From assembly GCA_949745755.1 (NCBI GenBank), contig CATJZL010000100.1, positions 1 through 7,693 of the forward strand: 7,693 nucleotides of DNA, in the 5' to 3' direction. Positions 1-6,167 of this stretch are shown piece after piece (position 1 is the stretch's first letter; the number at the start of each line of letters is the position of its first letter). Under the pieces are notes generated by a model. The model searched no databases, was not told where the DNA came from, and saw only the letters and a list, made by a program, of their open reading frames with translations. This stretch comes from UBA2730 sp022793235 (GTDB lineage: Bacteria > Bacillota_I > Bacilli_A > RF39 > UBA660). A program made the position numbers and the translations under genes.

Positions 1-22
1 CAGGATCAAACTCTCAATAATT
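1..22 (-). rRNA. rrs: 16S ribosomal RNA, 5' end only
   Basis: Read on the minus strand, bases 1-14 give AGAGTTTGATCCTG, the near-universal sequence at the 5' end of bacterial 16S rRNA. It is preceded by TTATTG, typical of the mature 5' end. The gene leaves the window at base 1, so only about 22 bases are present; the exact mature end is uncertain by a few bases. Two promoters and a boxA element lie upstream, as expected for an rRNA operon. Confidence 0.95.
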
Positions 23-75
23 TCTTATTTTTGTTTGGTTCCTTGCTACTCTTGAATTGACGTTTTACTTAGTTT

Positions 76-85
76 TCAAAGATCA
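76..85 (-). promoter_or_regulatory. rrn leader boxA antitermination element
   Basis: On the minus strand this reads TGATCTTTGA and continues as AAACTAA. It closely matches the TGTTCTTTGAAAACT element common in Firmicute pre-16S leaders, which recruits NusB/NusE-type antitermination factors. It lies about 55 bases upstream of the mature 16S end. The sequence TTCCTTGCT occurs on the plus strand on both sides of it (39-47 and 91-99). This direct repeat has no assigned role. Confidence 0.7.
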
Positions 86-123
86 TTTTCTTCCTTGCTG
101 TTTTATTTGCAAGTTGTGTTTTT

Positions 124-152
124 ACTATATCAAATTTTTTTCTGTTTGTGAA
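124..152 (-). promoter_or_regulatory. rrn promoter P2 (sigma-A type)
   Basis: On the minus strand, -35 TTCACA (147-152) and -10 TATAGT (124-129) are separated by exactly 17 bases. Each box matches the sigma-A consensus at five of six positions. Tandem promoters are usual for Firmicute rRNA operons, and this would be the one nearer the 16S gene. Confidence 0.5.
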
Positions 153-226
153 GCTTTTTTTATCATTTTATGATTTTTTTTGATATTTTTAGAAAAAACT
201 TAATTTTTCTCCTCAACACGTTTATT

Positions 227-255
227 AATATAACAAAACGTTCGACCAAAGTCAA
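227..255 (-). promoter_or_regulatory. rrn promoter P1 (sigma-A type)
   Basis: On the minus strand, -35 TTGACT (250-255) and -10 TATATT (227-232) have an ideal 17-base spacer. The initiation site would be near 219-221. Bases 256-290, just upstream of the -35, are almost all A/T on this strand, like an UP element, and they reach the recX stop codon. This is the stronger of the two rrn promoter candidates. Confidence 0.7.
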
Positions 256-288
256 CATATTTTTTACATTTTATTCATATTTTTTATT

Positions 289-1038
289 TCATATTTCTTC
301 ATCTTTAAATAGTAGTCCTTTTCTTTTTAGCTCTGCTTTAATTTTATATTCTAATTTTATCCCATTATATTTATTTATATATTTTTTTCTTAACCTTTCT
401 TCTTCTTTTTCTTTTGCATTTTTGTTTTCAGTAAACGTCTTTGTTTTTATTATTTCGTCTATGTTCTCTTTATTAAATCCTTGATATTCTAAATTGTTAT
501 ATATTTTTCTTTTTAGATATATGGTTCCTTTATTCTGATTCATTTTTATTATCTTATTTATCAGTTTATTTATTTTTTCATTTTGTATATTCAAATCATA
601 TTGTTCCATTGCCATATTTATGATATCTTCTTCTATTCCTTTCTTTCTTAAATCATTTTTTATTCTATTTGGTCCATGTATTGTTAATAATATTTTTTCT
701 TTTACAAAGCTTATTGCATAATCTCTATCATTTATATAGTTTTGTTTAATTATTTTGATAATGGTCTTTTCTATTTCGTCTTTTTCAAATCCCAAACTTT
801 GCAGTTTTAATTTTATTTCATTTTTACTTCTTTTTTTTGTATTTAAAAATCTTATAGCACTATAATAACATTCATATATTTTATTTTCTCTTAGTATTTC
901 ATCTAATTCGTGTATTTCTTTTTGTATTAATAATTTATACTTTATTATTACCTCTTCATATAGTTTTATCTTTATATTATTTTCTAATATTACAATATAT
1001 TGATTATTTTTTTCTTTTTTATATTTGATTATTTTCAT
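289..1038 (-). CDS. recX: RecX, regulator of RecA
   Basis: RecX binds RecA filaments and modulates recombination and the SOS response in the cytoplasm. The 249-residue protein shows the repeated helical pattern of the family. It has a divergent N-terminal part (about 1-55), then modules ending in a basic helix plus 'LGF/KG.EE.I' signatures near residues 72-92, 123-142, 177-197 and 229-249. SLGFEKDEIEK, RKKGIEEDII and EYQGFNKENI are the clearest. Lysine and glutamate are abundant and the tail is basic. Its length is close to Bacillus RecX (about 260). The start is fixed by an AGGAGG 12 bases upstream, a long gap, but an in-frame stop just before the ATG excludes a longer start. A perfect TATAAT at 1063-1068 could be its -10, but I see no good -35. 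The protein ends in the middle of the last repeat, next to the rrn promoter. Confidence 0.88.
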   Translation of the reverse strand: MKIIKYKKEKNNQYIVILENNIKIKLYEEVIIKYKLLIQKEIHELDEILRENKIYECYYSAIRFLNTKKRSKNEIKLKLQSLGFEKDEIEKTIIKIIKQNYINDRDYAISFVKEKILLTIHGPNRIKNDLRKKGIEEDIINMAMEQYDLNIQNEKINKLINKIIKMNQNKGTIYLKRKIYNNLEYQGFNKENIDEIIKTKTFTENKNAKEKEEERLRKKYINKYNGIKLEYKIKAELKRKGLLFKDEEI

Positions 1039-1100
1039 GTTCTTTTACTGCCTCCTATATTTATTATAAGGATAGTTTTTTCTATTTTTACTTTTTTTCC

Positions 1101-1123
1101 AAAAAAAAACAAGATTTGTTTTT
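1101..1123 (-). terminator. Rho-independent terminator after rpoZ
   Basis: On the minus strand this is an 8-base-pair stem, AAAAACAA paired with TTGTTTTT, around a three-base loop (1113-1115). The 3' arm runs on into a tract of nine T (1101-1109). The stem is almost all A/T but the U tract is strong. It sits between rpoZ and recX and should separate the two units. Confidence 0.55.
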
Positions 1124-1136
1124 ATTCTAGTTTCTA

Positions 1137-1178
1137 TTATTAATAGTGTCAATAAATTAATATTCACACTATTAATAA
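1137..1178 (-). repeat. Long inverted repeat just after rpoZ
   Basis: TTATTAATAGTGT (1137-1149) and ACACTATTAATAA (1166-1178) are perfect 13-base complements. After one mismatch the stem continues with four more pairs (1151-1154 with 1161-1164), leaving a six-base loop. It lies within ten bases of the rpoZ stop. No T tract follows on the minus strand, so it is not a standard terminator. It may protect or process the rpoZ mRNA 3' end, or be a protein-binding palindrome. Confidence 0.6.
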
Positions 1179-1184
1179 CAATTT

Positions 1185-1394
1185 TTATTCCTCATCTTTT
1201 TTATCAACTCTTAATAATCCCTCTTCTAACTCCTCTAAAGCCCTACCTATGTTTTTTGTACTTTTATATTCATTTTCTGGTTTTTGTAAATAGTCAGTTC
1301 TTGCTATTTCTTTACTTCTTCTAGCTGCAATATGTACTAATTCATATTTAGACGAAACAATATTTAGTAATTTATCTATTGAAGGATAAATCAT
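1185..1394 (-). CDS. rpoZ: RNA polymerase omega subunit
   Basis: Omega is the small subunit that helps beta' fold and assemble into RNA polymerase. The 69-residue protein has the family pattern: N-terminal PSIDKLL, then SKYELVHIAARRSKEIA (residues 15-31), and the C-terminal G.ALEELEEG motif near 50-59. This length is normal for Firmicutes. The ATG is preceded by GGGAG at a spacing of nine. In many Firmicutes rpoZ follows gmk; here its upstream neighbour is a spore coat gene ending in a strong terminator, so it is probably transcribed alone. A T/A-rich TATATT/TATTAT stretch at 1410-1417 could be the -10, but no convincing -35 is visible. Two hairpins follow the gene. Confidence 0.92.
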   Translation of the reverse strand: MIYPSIDKLLNIVSSKYELVHIAARRSKEIARTDYLQKPENEYKSTKNIGRALEELEEGLLRVDKKDEE

Positions 1395-1489
1395 TGTATC
1401 ACACTCCCTATAATATAAGAATAGTACGTTATCTTTTTTTATGCAAGTAACCTGACAAAATTAGACATTTTATTAGATCACTATTTTAC

Positions 1490-1515
1490 AAAAAAAATCA
1501 CCAAAGTGATTTTTT
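1490..1515 (-). terminator. Terminator after the CotD-like gene (bidirectional form)
   Basis: ATCAC (1497-1501) pairs with GTGAT (1506-1510) around a CAAA loop, and the flanks are an A8 run on the left and T6 on the right. On the minus strand the stem is followed by T8, a standard intrinsic terminator, beginning within ten bases of the coat gene stop. It is symmetrical enough to work in both directions. Confidence 0.8.
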
Positions 1516-1522
1516 ATTATTC

Positions 1523-1867
1523 TTATTGAAATTGTGAGCATGAACCACATTGAATGTTACTTACTACATTCTCTTCACAACAAGAATATTCTGGTCTATA
1601 TGTATGTCTATATACATGATGGTTAATTATTCTTGTTTTAATTGGGCATACATGGGGTACTTCATGCATTATTGTTCTATGAATACAGCGTTCTCTTGGA
1701 CATTCATTTATAGGAGATGTACAACAATCTGACATCATATTCATATCTTGTGCTTCATTTTGTTGAATCATGTTAATGTCAATATTATTGTAATTTATAC
1801 CATTATCTCCTGTGTAACTATTGTCAAATTCAAAATTGTTCATGTTTGTATCTTGTCTTTCAAACAT
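1523..1867 (-). CDS. cotD: CotD-like inner spore coat protein
   Basis: This 114-residue protein has an Asn/Asp/Met-rich N-terminal third (1-47), then a Cys/His-rich part with nine cysteines (48, 49, 56, 61, 74, 96, 97, 107, 110) and six histidines. The segment HEVPHVCPIKTRIINHH and the following VYRHTYRPEYSCCEEN resemble the conserved block of the CotD spore coat family. Such proteins are made in the mother cell and cross-linked into the inner coat. There is no signal peptide or membrane segment. The ATG has a strong GGAGG seven bases upstream. A CATAAAATA element and three TAGGC motifs precede it, fitting late mother-cell expression. The family call rests on pattern memory, and a generic Cys-rich coat protein is the main alternative. 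It implies a sporulating organism. Confidence 0.75.
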   Translation of the reverse strand: MFERQDTNMNNFEFDNSYTGDNGINYNNIDINMIQQNEAQDMNMMSDCCTSPINECPRERCIHRTIMHEVPHVCPIKTRIINHHVYRHTYRPEYSCCEENVVSNIQCGSCSQFQ

Positions 1868-1888
1868 TTTTTATCCTCCATTCTAATT

Positions 1889-1931
1889 TATTTTATGAGC
1901 CTAATCATTCCTTGCCTATTATTAGTGCCTA
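1889..1931 (-). promoter_or_regulatory. Candidate sigma-K promoter with GerE-like boxes
   Basis: On the minus strand CATAAAATA (1889-1897) fits the sigma-K -10 consensus CATAnnnTA; it fits sigma-E less well. No AC-type -35 is seen at the right distance. Instead TAGGC occurs three times, at 1899-1903, 1914-1918 and 1927-1931. The nearest, GATTAGGCTCAT, agrees with the B. subtilis GerE consensus RWWTRGGYNNYY at 11 of 12 positions. GerE activates late coat genes, often where the -35 is poor. The leader would be only about 15 bases, containing the ribosome binding site. This is an inference from consensus matching. Confidence 0.4.
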
Positions 1932-2070
1932 AGAGAGATTGATTCTTTCTGCTTTATTAACTAAACTTTTTAGTTTTTACTTGAATGAAGAATAGTGTAT
2001 TTATTCTTAATACTTATACTATTATCCTATAATATTTTATTCATAACAAGAAATTATTTTTTATCTTTTC
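1932..2070. other. Region between ffh and the coat gene
   Basis: No gene is seen. Two small hairpins are present: AACTAAA/TTTAGTT (1959-1975, three-base loop, with TTT after it on the plus strand) and AAGAATA/TATTCTT (1988-2008, seven-base loop). Neither has a clear U tract on the minus strand, so the end of the ffh transcript is not defined by an obvious intrinsic terminator. Confidence 0.4.
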
Positions 2071-3378
2071 TTAAAAGGGCATCTTAAACTTTCCACTTGA
2101 TACTGTTTTCATCACTTTTTTCATTTCAAGAAACTGGGTAAGAAGTTTGTTTACCTCTTGTACACTCATGCCACTTCCTTTAGCAATTCTTGTTTTTCTA
2201 CTTGCTTTTATGATTTCTGGGTGTTGTCTTTCTTCTTTGGTCATAGATAAAACAATTGCTTCTACATGGTCCATTTGTTTTGGAGCTACCTGTATATTAT
2301 TTAACCCTAATTTATTTGCTCCTGGTATTAGTTTAATTAAGGATTCTAATGGACCCATTTTCCTAACTTGTTTTAACATTCTTAAAAAATCTTCTAAGTC
2401 GAATTTTCCGTTTTGCATTCTTTTTGCTGTCTTTTCAGCATCTTTTTCTGAAATTGTTTCTTGCGCTTTTTCTACAAGTGATACTACATCTCCCATCCCT
2501 AAAATTCTTCCTGCCATTCTTGATGGATCAAATGAATTTAGGCAATCCATTTTCTCACCTGTCCCTATGAACTTAATTGGAACGTTCGTTAGATGTCTTA
2601 CTGATAGAGCTACTCCACCTCTAGTATCTCCATCTAATTTAGTTAATATTACTCCTGTTAAAGGTAATTTTTCGTTAAAGCCTGTTATTACATTTATTGC
2701 ATCTTGTCCCATCATTGCGTCTATTACTAATAAAGTTTCTTGAGGTTTTACTTGCTTATTAATATTCAATATTTCTTCCATTAATTCTTCGTCTATATGT
2801 AGTCGACCTGCTGTATCTATTATGATATAATCAAATTTATTTTGTTTGGCATGCTCTAGTGCGTGTTTACATATTTCTAATGGATTTTCTTTTCCCTCTT
2901 CAAAAACTTCTATATTTAATTCTTTTCCTATTTGTTTTAATTGATCTATAGCTGCTGGACGATAAATATCACATGCTACTAAAAGAGGTTTTTTACTGTG
3001 CTTTTTCCTAATAAAGTTAGCTAGTTTACCGCTTGCTGTTGTCTTTCCACTTCCTTGTAATCCTACTAACATTAAAATTGCAGGATTTCCAGATGTATTT
3101 AGGGGAGTACTTTCTCCTCCTAATAATTCTGTTAACTCATCATTTACAATTTTTACAAATAAGTCTCCAGGATTGATACTAGTTTGCACTTCTTCTCCTA
3201 AAGCCTTTTCTTTTACTGTATTTGTAAATTCTTTTACCACTTTATAATTTACATCTGCTTCTAAAAGGGAAAGTCTTATTTCTTTCATTACTTCATTAAT
3301 ATTTTCTTCTGTTATTTTTCCATAACCTTTCATCTTATGAATTGCACTTTGTAATCTATCACTTAAATTTTCAAACAT
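2071..3378 (-). CDS. ffh: Signal recognition particle GTPase Ffh (SRP54)
   Basis: Ffh binds the SRP RNA and signal sequences emerging from the ribosome, then docks with FtsY at the membrane. The 435-residue protein has the N domain (1 to about 85), then the G domain with GLQGSGKTT (106-114), DIYRPAA (137-143), DTAGR (188-192), TKLDG (246-250) and GTGEK (272-276). The M domain follows from about 297, with the RNA-binding signature SRKTRIAKGSG at 393-403. The protein ends soon after, without a long Met-rich tail, slightly shorter than B. subtilis Ffh (about 446). The start is the ATG giving MFENLSDRL: AGGTGA lies five bases upstream. Upstream in-frame GTG and ATG codons overlap that ribosome binding site and are unlikely starts. 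It is preceded by a terminator and a TATAAT, so it may have its own promoter. rpsP does not follow, unlike in Bacillus. Confidence 0.98.
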   Translation of the reverse strand: MFENLSDRLQSAIHKMKGYGKITEENINEVMKEIRLSLLEADVNYKVVKEFTNTVKEKALGEEVQTSINPGDLFVKIVNDELTELLGGESTPLNTSGNPAILMLVGLQGSGKTTASGKLANFIRKKHSKKPLLVACDIYRPAAIDQLKQIGKELNIEVFEEGKENPLEICKHALEHAKQNKFDYIIIDTAGRLHIDEELMEEILNINKQVKPQETLLVIDAMMGQDAINVITGFNEKLPLTGVILTKLDGDTRGGVALSVRHLTNVPIKFIGTGEKMDCLNSFDPSRMAGRILGMGDVVSLVEKAQETISEKDAEKTAKRMQNGKFDLEDFLRMLKQVRKMGPLESLIKLIPGANKLGLNNIQVAPKQMDHVEAIVLSMTKEERQHPEIIKASRKTRIAKGSGMSVQEVNKLLTQFLEMKKVMKTVSSGKFKMPF

Positions 3379-3396
3379 TTGCATCACCTGTATAGT

Positions 3397-3402
3397 ATTA
3401 TA
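3397..3402 (-). promoter_or_regulatory. Possible -10 box for ffh
   Basis: On the minus strand this is a perfect TATAAT about 18 bases upstream of the ffh ATG, directly after the herA terminator. The hexamer 17 bases further upstream, TAGTTA, is a poor -35 and lies inside the terminator hairpin. If active, it makes ffh independent of the upstream genes; otherwise ffh depends on read-through. Confidence 0.35.
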
Positions 3403-3404
3403 AC

Positions 3405-3432
3405 AAAAAAGGACTTATTTAACTAGTCCTTT
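3405..3432 (-). terminator. Rho-independent terminator between the HerA-like gene and ffh
   Basis: AAAGGACT (3408-3415) and AGTCCTTT (3425-3432) form a perfect 8-base-pair stem with a nine-base loop. On the minus strand the 3' arm runs into six T in total (3410-3405). It begins about 20 bases after the herA stop. The stem is moderate and partial read-through into ffh is possible. Confidence 0.65.
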
Positions 3433-3451
3433 ATTATATTGATCTATTTTA

Positions 3452-5800
3452 TTATTTCTGCTCTTCTTGTGCTACATTTATTCCTTTAAATCCTTCCATA
3501 AAGGCTCCACTGATGTTTTGTCCTCCTGGTATTATTATATCTGGAGTTACTGTTTCTTCTTTTACATCTGCTTTTAGAGTTGTATTATTTTGAAAACTTT
3601 TACTAATGTCTATAAAACTTGCTGGCTCTAAATTGCTTGCTGCTATACCATTTGTTGTTTCTACTACTTTTTTGGGCTTCCTATCTAATTCAATATTTGA
3701 CATTGGTGGTACTTCCTTATTTTCTGTTTCAACTATTGGTGAAGTAATTCCTAGACCAATATTATCTGGTACATTTGTGTTAATAGTTGGTTTATATTCA
3801 TTCTGGAATAGATTATTTGGTATTTCTGGTACCGCCACAATATCTTCTTTTGCTTGTCCTATATTGTTGTTTTCCTCTGTGCCTTGCATTAAATTTGGCT
3901 TTGTTTCTTCATTAAATTTTATAGGTTCTTCATTTTTACTACTTGTAAATTCTGGATTTAAATTTGATGGTCTTTGATTTTCTTCTTGTAGCATTCTAGG
4001 CACTTCATAATCTTCTTCCTCTTCTTCTTCATCTGTTACTTTGCCTTCATTGCCATCCCAAATTGTAACTACATCACAGTTTCCACTTCTTGGTTCAGGA
4101 TCTGGCATATCTAGTTTGATTATTAGAGGAATTTTAAATCCTTGTCCGAAGGCTAAACAAGTACCTGCTTGTAATGTCTTTTGCTTTTCTACTATTTCTT
4201 CACTAATATTTGGTACCATTTTTCTAATATATTCTACATCTGCTGGGTGGTTCATTTTAAATATTAAGAAATTTGAACATTGGGAAATAACTGTATCACT
4301 CATCTCCACTGGTCTTTGGGTTATAAGTCCTAATAAGACTCCATATTTACGCCCTTCTTTTGCAATTCTATCAAATATATTGTAACCTATTAAAAAGGTG
4401 TCTGTATCATTTTGAATATAACGGTGGGCTTCTTCTACCATTAGATGGAATGGAATACTTGCTCTATCATTTAAATTTTTTGCAAAGGCGAATGTAAGTC
4501 TTGAAAATATTTTCACTACTACTTTAGCAAATTCGTCTGATACATCATCTAAATTTATATTTACTAATTGATATTTTTTTCCATTTACAATTAGCAAGGA
4601 TGAAATAAACTGATCTAGATTTACATGTTCTTGATAATCAAAATATTTAGCATTTTCTCCTGTAATTAGAGAATGAAGCCTTACTTTTATTGTTACAGAA
4701 TCTGCATATGTATTTTCATTTCTAAGCCATCCTTCACTAATCAAAGTAAAATTCAAGGCTTTTTCTAATGTATCCAATGTATAGAAAACATTTCCTTCTG
4801 GCTCATAGGAATCGAATTCATCTTTAATAAATGAAGACACATATTCTGTCATTAAAACGCTTTCTGTAAAGTTTCCAAACTGATCAATTAAAAAACAGTC
4901 TCTAAATTTTCTAGTATATCCAATTCCCTGTAGTTCTGCTTCTAAGTTAAATTCTTTTGTTGAACAACTAGCGAGAATAGAAAATATTTCATTTCTTTTA
5001 TTAGGAGAGGTTTCATTTGTATAAAGAATAGTCATTATTGCCTTTGCTATTAAATGATTTTTAAAGGCATTTGAATCCATTTTTTCTTCTGAAAATATTC
5101 TTGCTAATTTTAACATTCTTTCTATAATTGGAATCTGAGAGTGACTTGTTACATTTAATAGGAGAGTTAGATCATCTACGTCTAATAGATAAATAGGTAT
5201 TCTTAATTTCTCGCCTACACCATCTGTTTCATTACTACTTATAAAGCGATAATTATAATTTGGATTTATTGATGAAAGATTTCTAAATGCATTATAATAT
5301 TCACCTGATGAATCAAATAAAAGAATGTTTGATTTATAGGGAAACAATTTTTTATCTTGAAACATATTTTGAAATATTCTACTTACACCACAACTTTTTC
5401 CACTACCACTATTACCAAATATTGCAAAATGATTACTAAAAAATCCATTTACATTCATAAATACTTTTTTTCCACTATAAAATGGACTTTTTCCTAAAAG
5501 CATATAGCCTCTTGTATGCTTTCCTGTCACTAGAGGAATTTCGTCTTTTTCAATTACTCTTATATGTGCATCTAATGTTGGTTTTTGAATTACTCCGCCT
5601 AATAGTCCCCTTTCTGTAATTTCTCCTAAAAATCGTATTTTGACAATGTCTTTTTCTATATCATCAACTTCGCCTAATATTTTTTTTACACTATCTTCAA
5701 ATACTACATGTAAGTTCATTAAATTGAAGGTAGGTGAAGTTCCATCTTTTAATTTTACATTACAAGTTCTATCTCCAATATATATAATTTTATCAAACAT
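3452..5800 (-). CDS. HerA-like (DUF87) hexameric ATPase with long acidic tail
   Basis: This is a FtsK/HerA-class DNA-translocating ATPase, presumably cytoplasmic and ring-forming. Over 782 residues the order is: an N-terminal beta-rich domain like the HAS barrel (1 to about 95), then the RecA-like core. The core has Walker A GNSGSGKS (129-136), an aspartate-bearing strand LLFDSSGEY (160-168), an inserted helical part (about 205-400), Walker B LMVEEAHRY (453-461), a probable arginine finger in KEGRKYG (R484) and the sensor TQRP (494-497). The core ends near 575. The last 190 or so residues contain an acidic run (590-597) and Asn/Pro/Glu-rich sequence of low complexity, probably disordered. The ATG has GGAG/AAGGG upstream at good spacing. 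All catalytic motifs look intact. HerA usually works with the nuclease NurA in archaea, or with effectors in some defence islands; no such partner lies here. Its location between ylxM and ffh is unusual, and its job is unknown. Confidence 0.85.
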   Translation of the reverse strand: MFDKIIYIGDRTCNVKLKDGTSPTFNLMNLHVVFEDSVKKILGEVDDIEKDIVKIRFLGEITERGLLGGVIQKPTLDAHIRVIEKDEIPLVTGKHTRGYMLLGKSPFYSGKKVFMNVNGFFSNHFAIFGNSGSGKSCGVSRIFQNMFQDKKLFPYKSNILLFDSSGEYYNAFRNLSSINPNYNYRFISSNETDGVGEKLRIPIYLLDVDDLTLLLNVTSHSQIPIIERMLKLARIFSEEKMDSNAFKNHLIAKAIMTILYTNETSPNKRNEIFSILASCSTKEFNLEAELQGIGYTRKFRDCFLIDQFGNFTESVLMTEYVSSFIKDEFDSYEPEGNVFYTLDTLEKALNFTLISEGWLRNENTYADSVTIKVRLHSLITGENAKYFDYQEHVNLDQFISSLLIVNGKKYQLVNINLDDVSDEFAKVVVKIFSRLTFAFAKNLNDRASIPFHLMVEEAHRYIQNDTDTFLIGYNIFDRIAKEGRKYGVLLGLITQRPVEMSDTVISQCSNFLIFKMNHPADVEYIRKMVPNISEEIVEKQKTLQAGTCLAFGQGFKIPLIIKLDMPDPEPRSGNCDVVTIWDGNEGKVTDEEEEEEDYEVPRMLQEENQRPSNLNPEFTSSKNEEPIKFNEETKPNLMQGTEENNNIGQAKEDIVAVPEIPNNLFQNEYKPTINTNVPDNIGLGITSPIVETENKEVPPMSNIELDRKPKKVVETTNGIAASNLEPASFIDISKSFQNNTTLKADVKEETVTPDIIIPGGQNISGAFMEGFKGINVAQEEQK

Positions 5801-5836
5801 TTAATACCCTTCTCCATTCTTTTTCTTTATTCTTTG

Positions 5837-5865
5837 ATTATACTATTCTTTATTTTTAAAGTCTA
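5837..5865 (-). promoter_or_regulatory. Promoter for the HerA-like gene (sigma-A type)
   Basis: On the minus strand, -35 TAGACT (5860-5865) and a perfect -10 TATAAT (5837-5842) are 17 bases apart. The -35 lies immediately after the ylxM stop, and the -10 is about 37 bases before the herA ATG. No terminator is seen between ylxM and herA, so read-through from ftsY-ylxM may add to it. Confidence 0.55.
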
Positions 5866-5867
5866 GT

Positions 5868-6167
5868 CTATTCAAAAATAATTTCTCTTATCTTCTCTAT
5901 TTTTTCTTCATCTTGTATTATTTTTTCTATTTTTTTTTGCTTTTCTTTTAAATGAAGTTTCTTTTCATAGTCTTCTAATAGTTCTTTTGTGAATTTTACT
6001 TGGTTATAAACTCCATTTCGACTAATATTATAATTTTCTGCGATTTCACTAAATGATAAATTTTTAAAATAATATTCTTCAAAATAGGATTTTTGTTTGT
6101 CTGTCAATAAATTTTTATATAAGTCATATAACTCACTATAATATATCATTTCCTCCATCATTTTCAT
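5868..6167 (-). CDS. ylxM: YlxM family SRP-associated helix-turn-helix protein
   Basis: YlxM (UPF0122, p13) is a small sigma-region-4-like helix-turn-helix protein encoded beside ffh and ftsY in Firmicutes and reported to act on SRP function in some streptococci. The 99-residue protein shows LLTDKQKSYFEEYYFKNLSFSEIA (residues 20-43), an HTH at about 37-58 including NISRNGVYNQVKF, and a charged coiled tail (60-99) starting ELLEDYEKKLHL. The start chosen is the ATG overlapping the ftsY stop (TAATG), supported by AAGGA six bases upstream. This means ftsY and ylxM are probably translationally coupled. An internal ATG at residue 7 is closer to the usual family start, but the GGAGG before it is too near. 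TAG ends the gene and forms part of the next promoter region. Confidence 0.92.
   Translation of the reverse strand: MKMMEEMIYYSELYDLYKNLLTDKQKSYFEEYYFKNLSFSEIAENYNISRNGVYNQVKFTKELLEDYEKKLHLKEKQKKIEKIIQDEEKIEKIREIIFE

Noticed and set aside
233..249. LexA/SOS box in the rrn P1 spacer (CGAAC followed by GTT)
   Set aside because: The half sites do not have the CGAAC-N4-GTTCG spacing and the second half is wrong.
289..291. TGA read as tryptophan (mycoplasma-type code)
   Set aside because: The Trp codons checked in FtsY and the HerA-like protein are TGG, and reading through this TGA would add only six residues before TAA.
170..484. Plus-strand Phe/Ser-rich open frame across the rrn promoter and recX end
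   Set aside because: It is a shadow of lysine-rich recX and A/T-rich promoter DNA; the apparent membrane-like composition comes from poly-T.
2147..2743. Long plus-strand open frame opposite ffh
   Set aside because: It is the antisense of a highly conserved GTPase gene, has no ribosome binding site, and its translation has no recognisable family pattern.
3452..5800. HerA-based antiphage defence system
   Set aside because: No nuclease, Sir2 or DUF4297 effector gene adjoins it; the neighbours are housekeeping SRP genes, so only the ATPase itself is supported.
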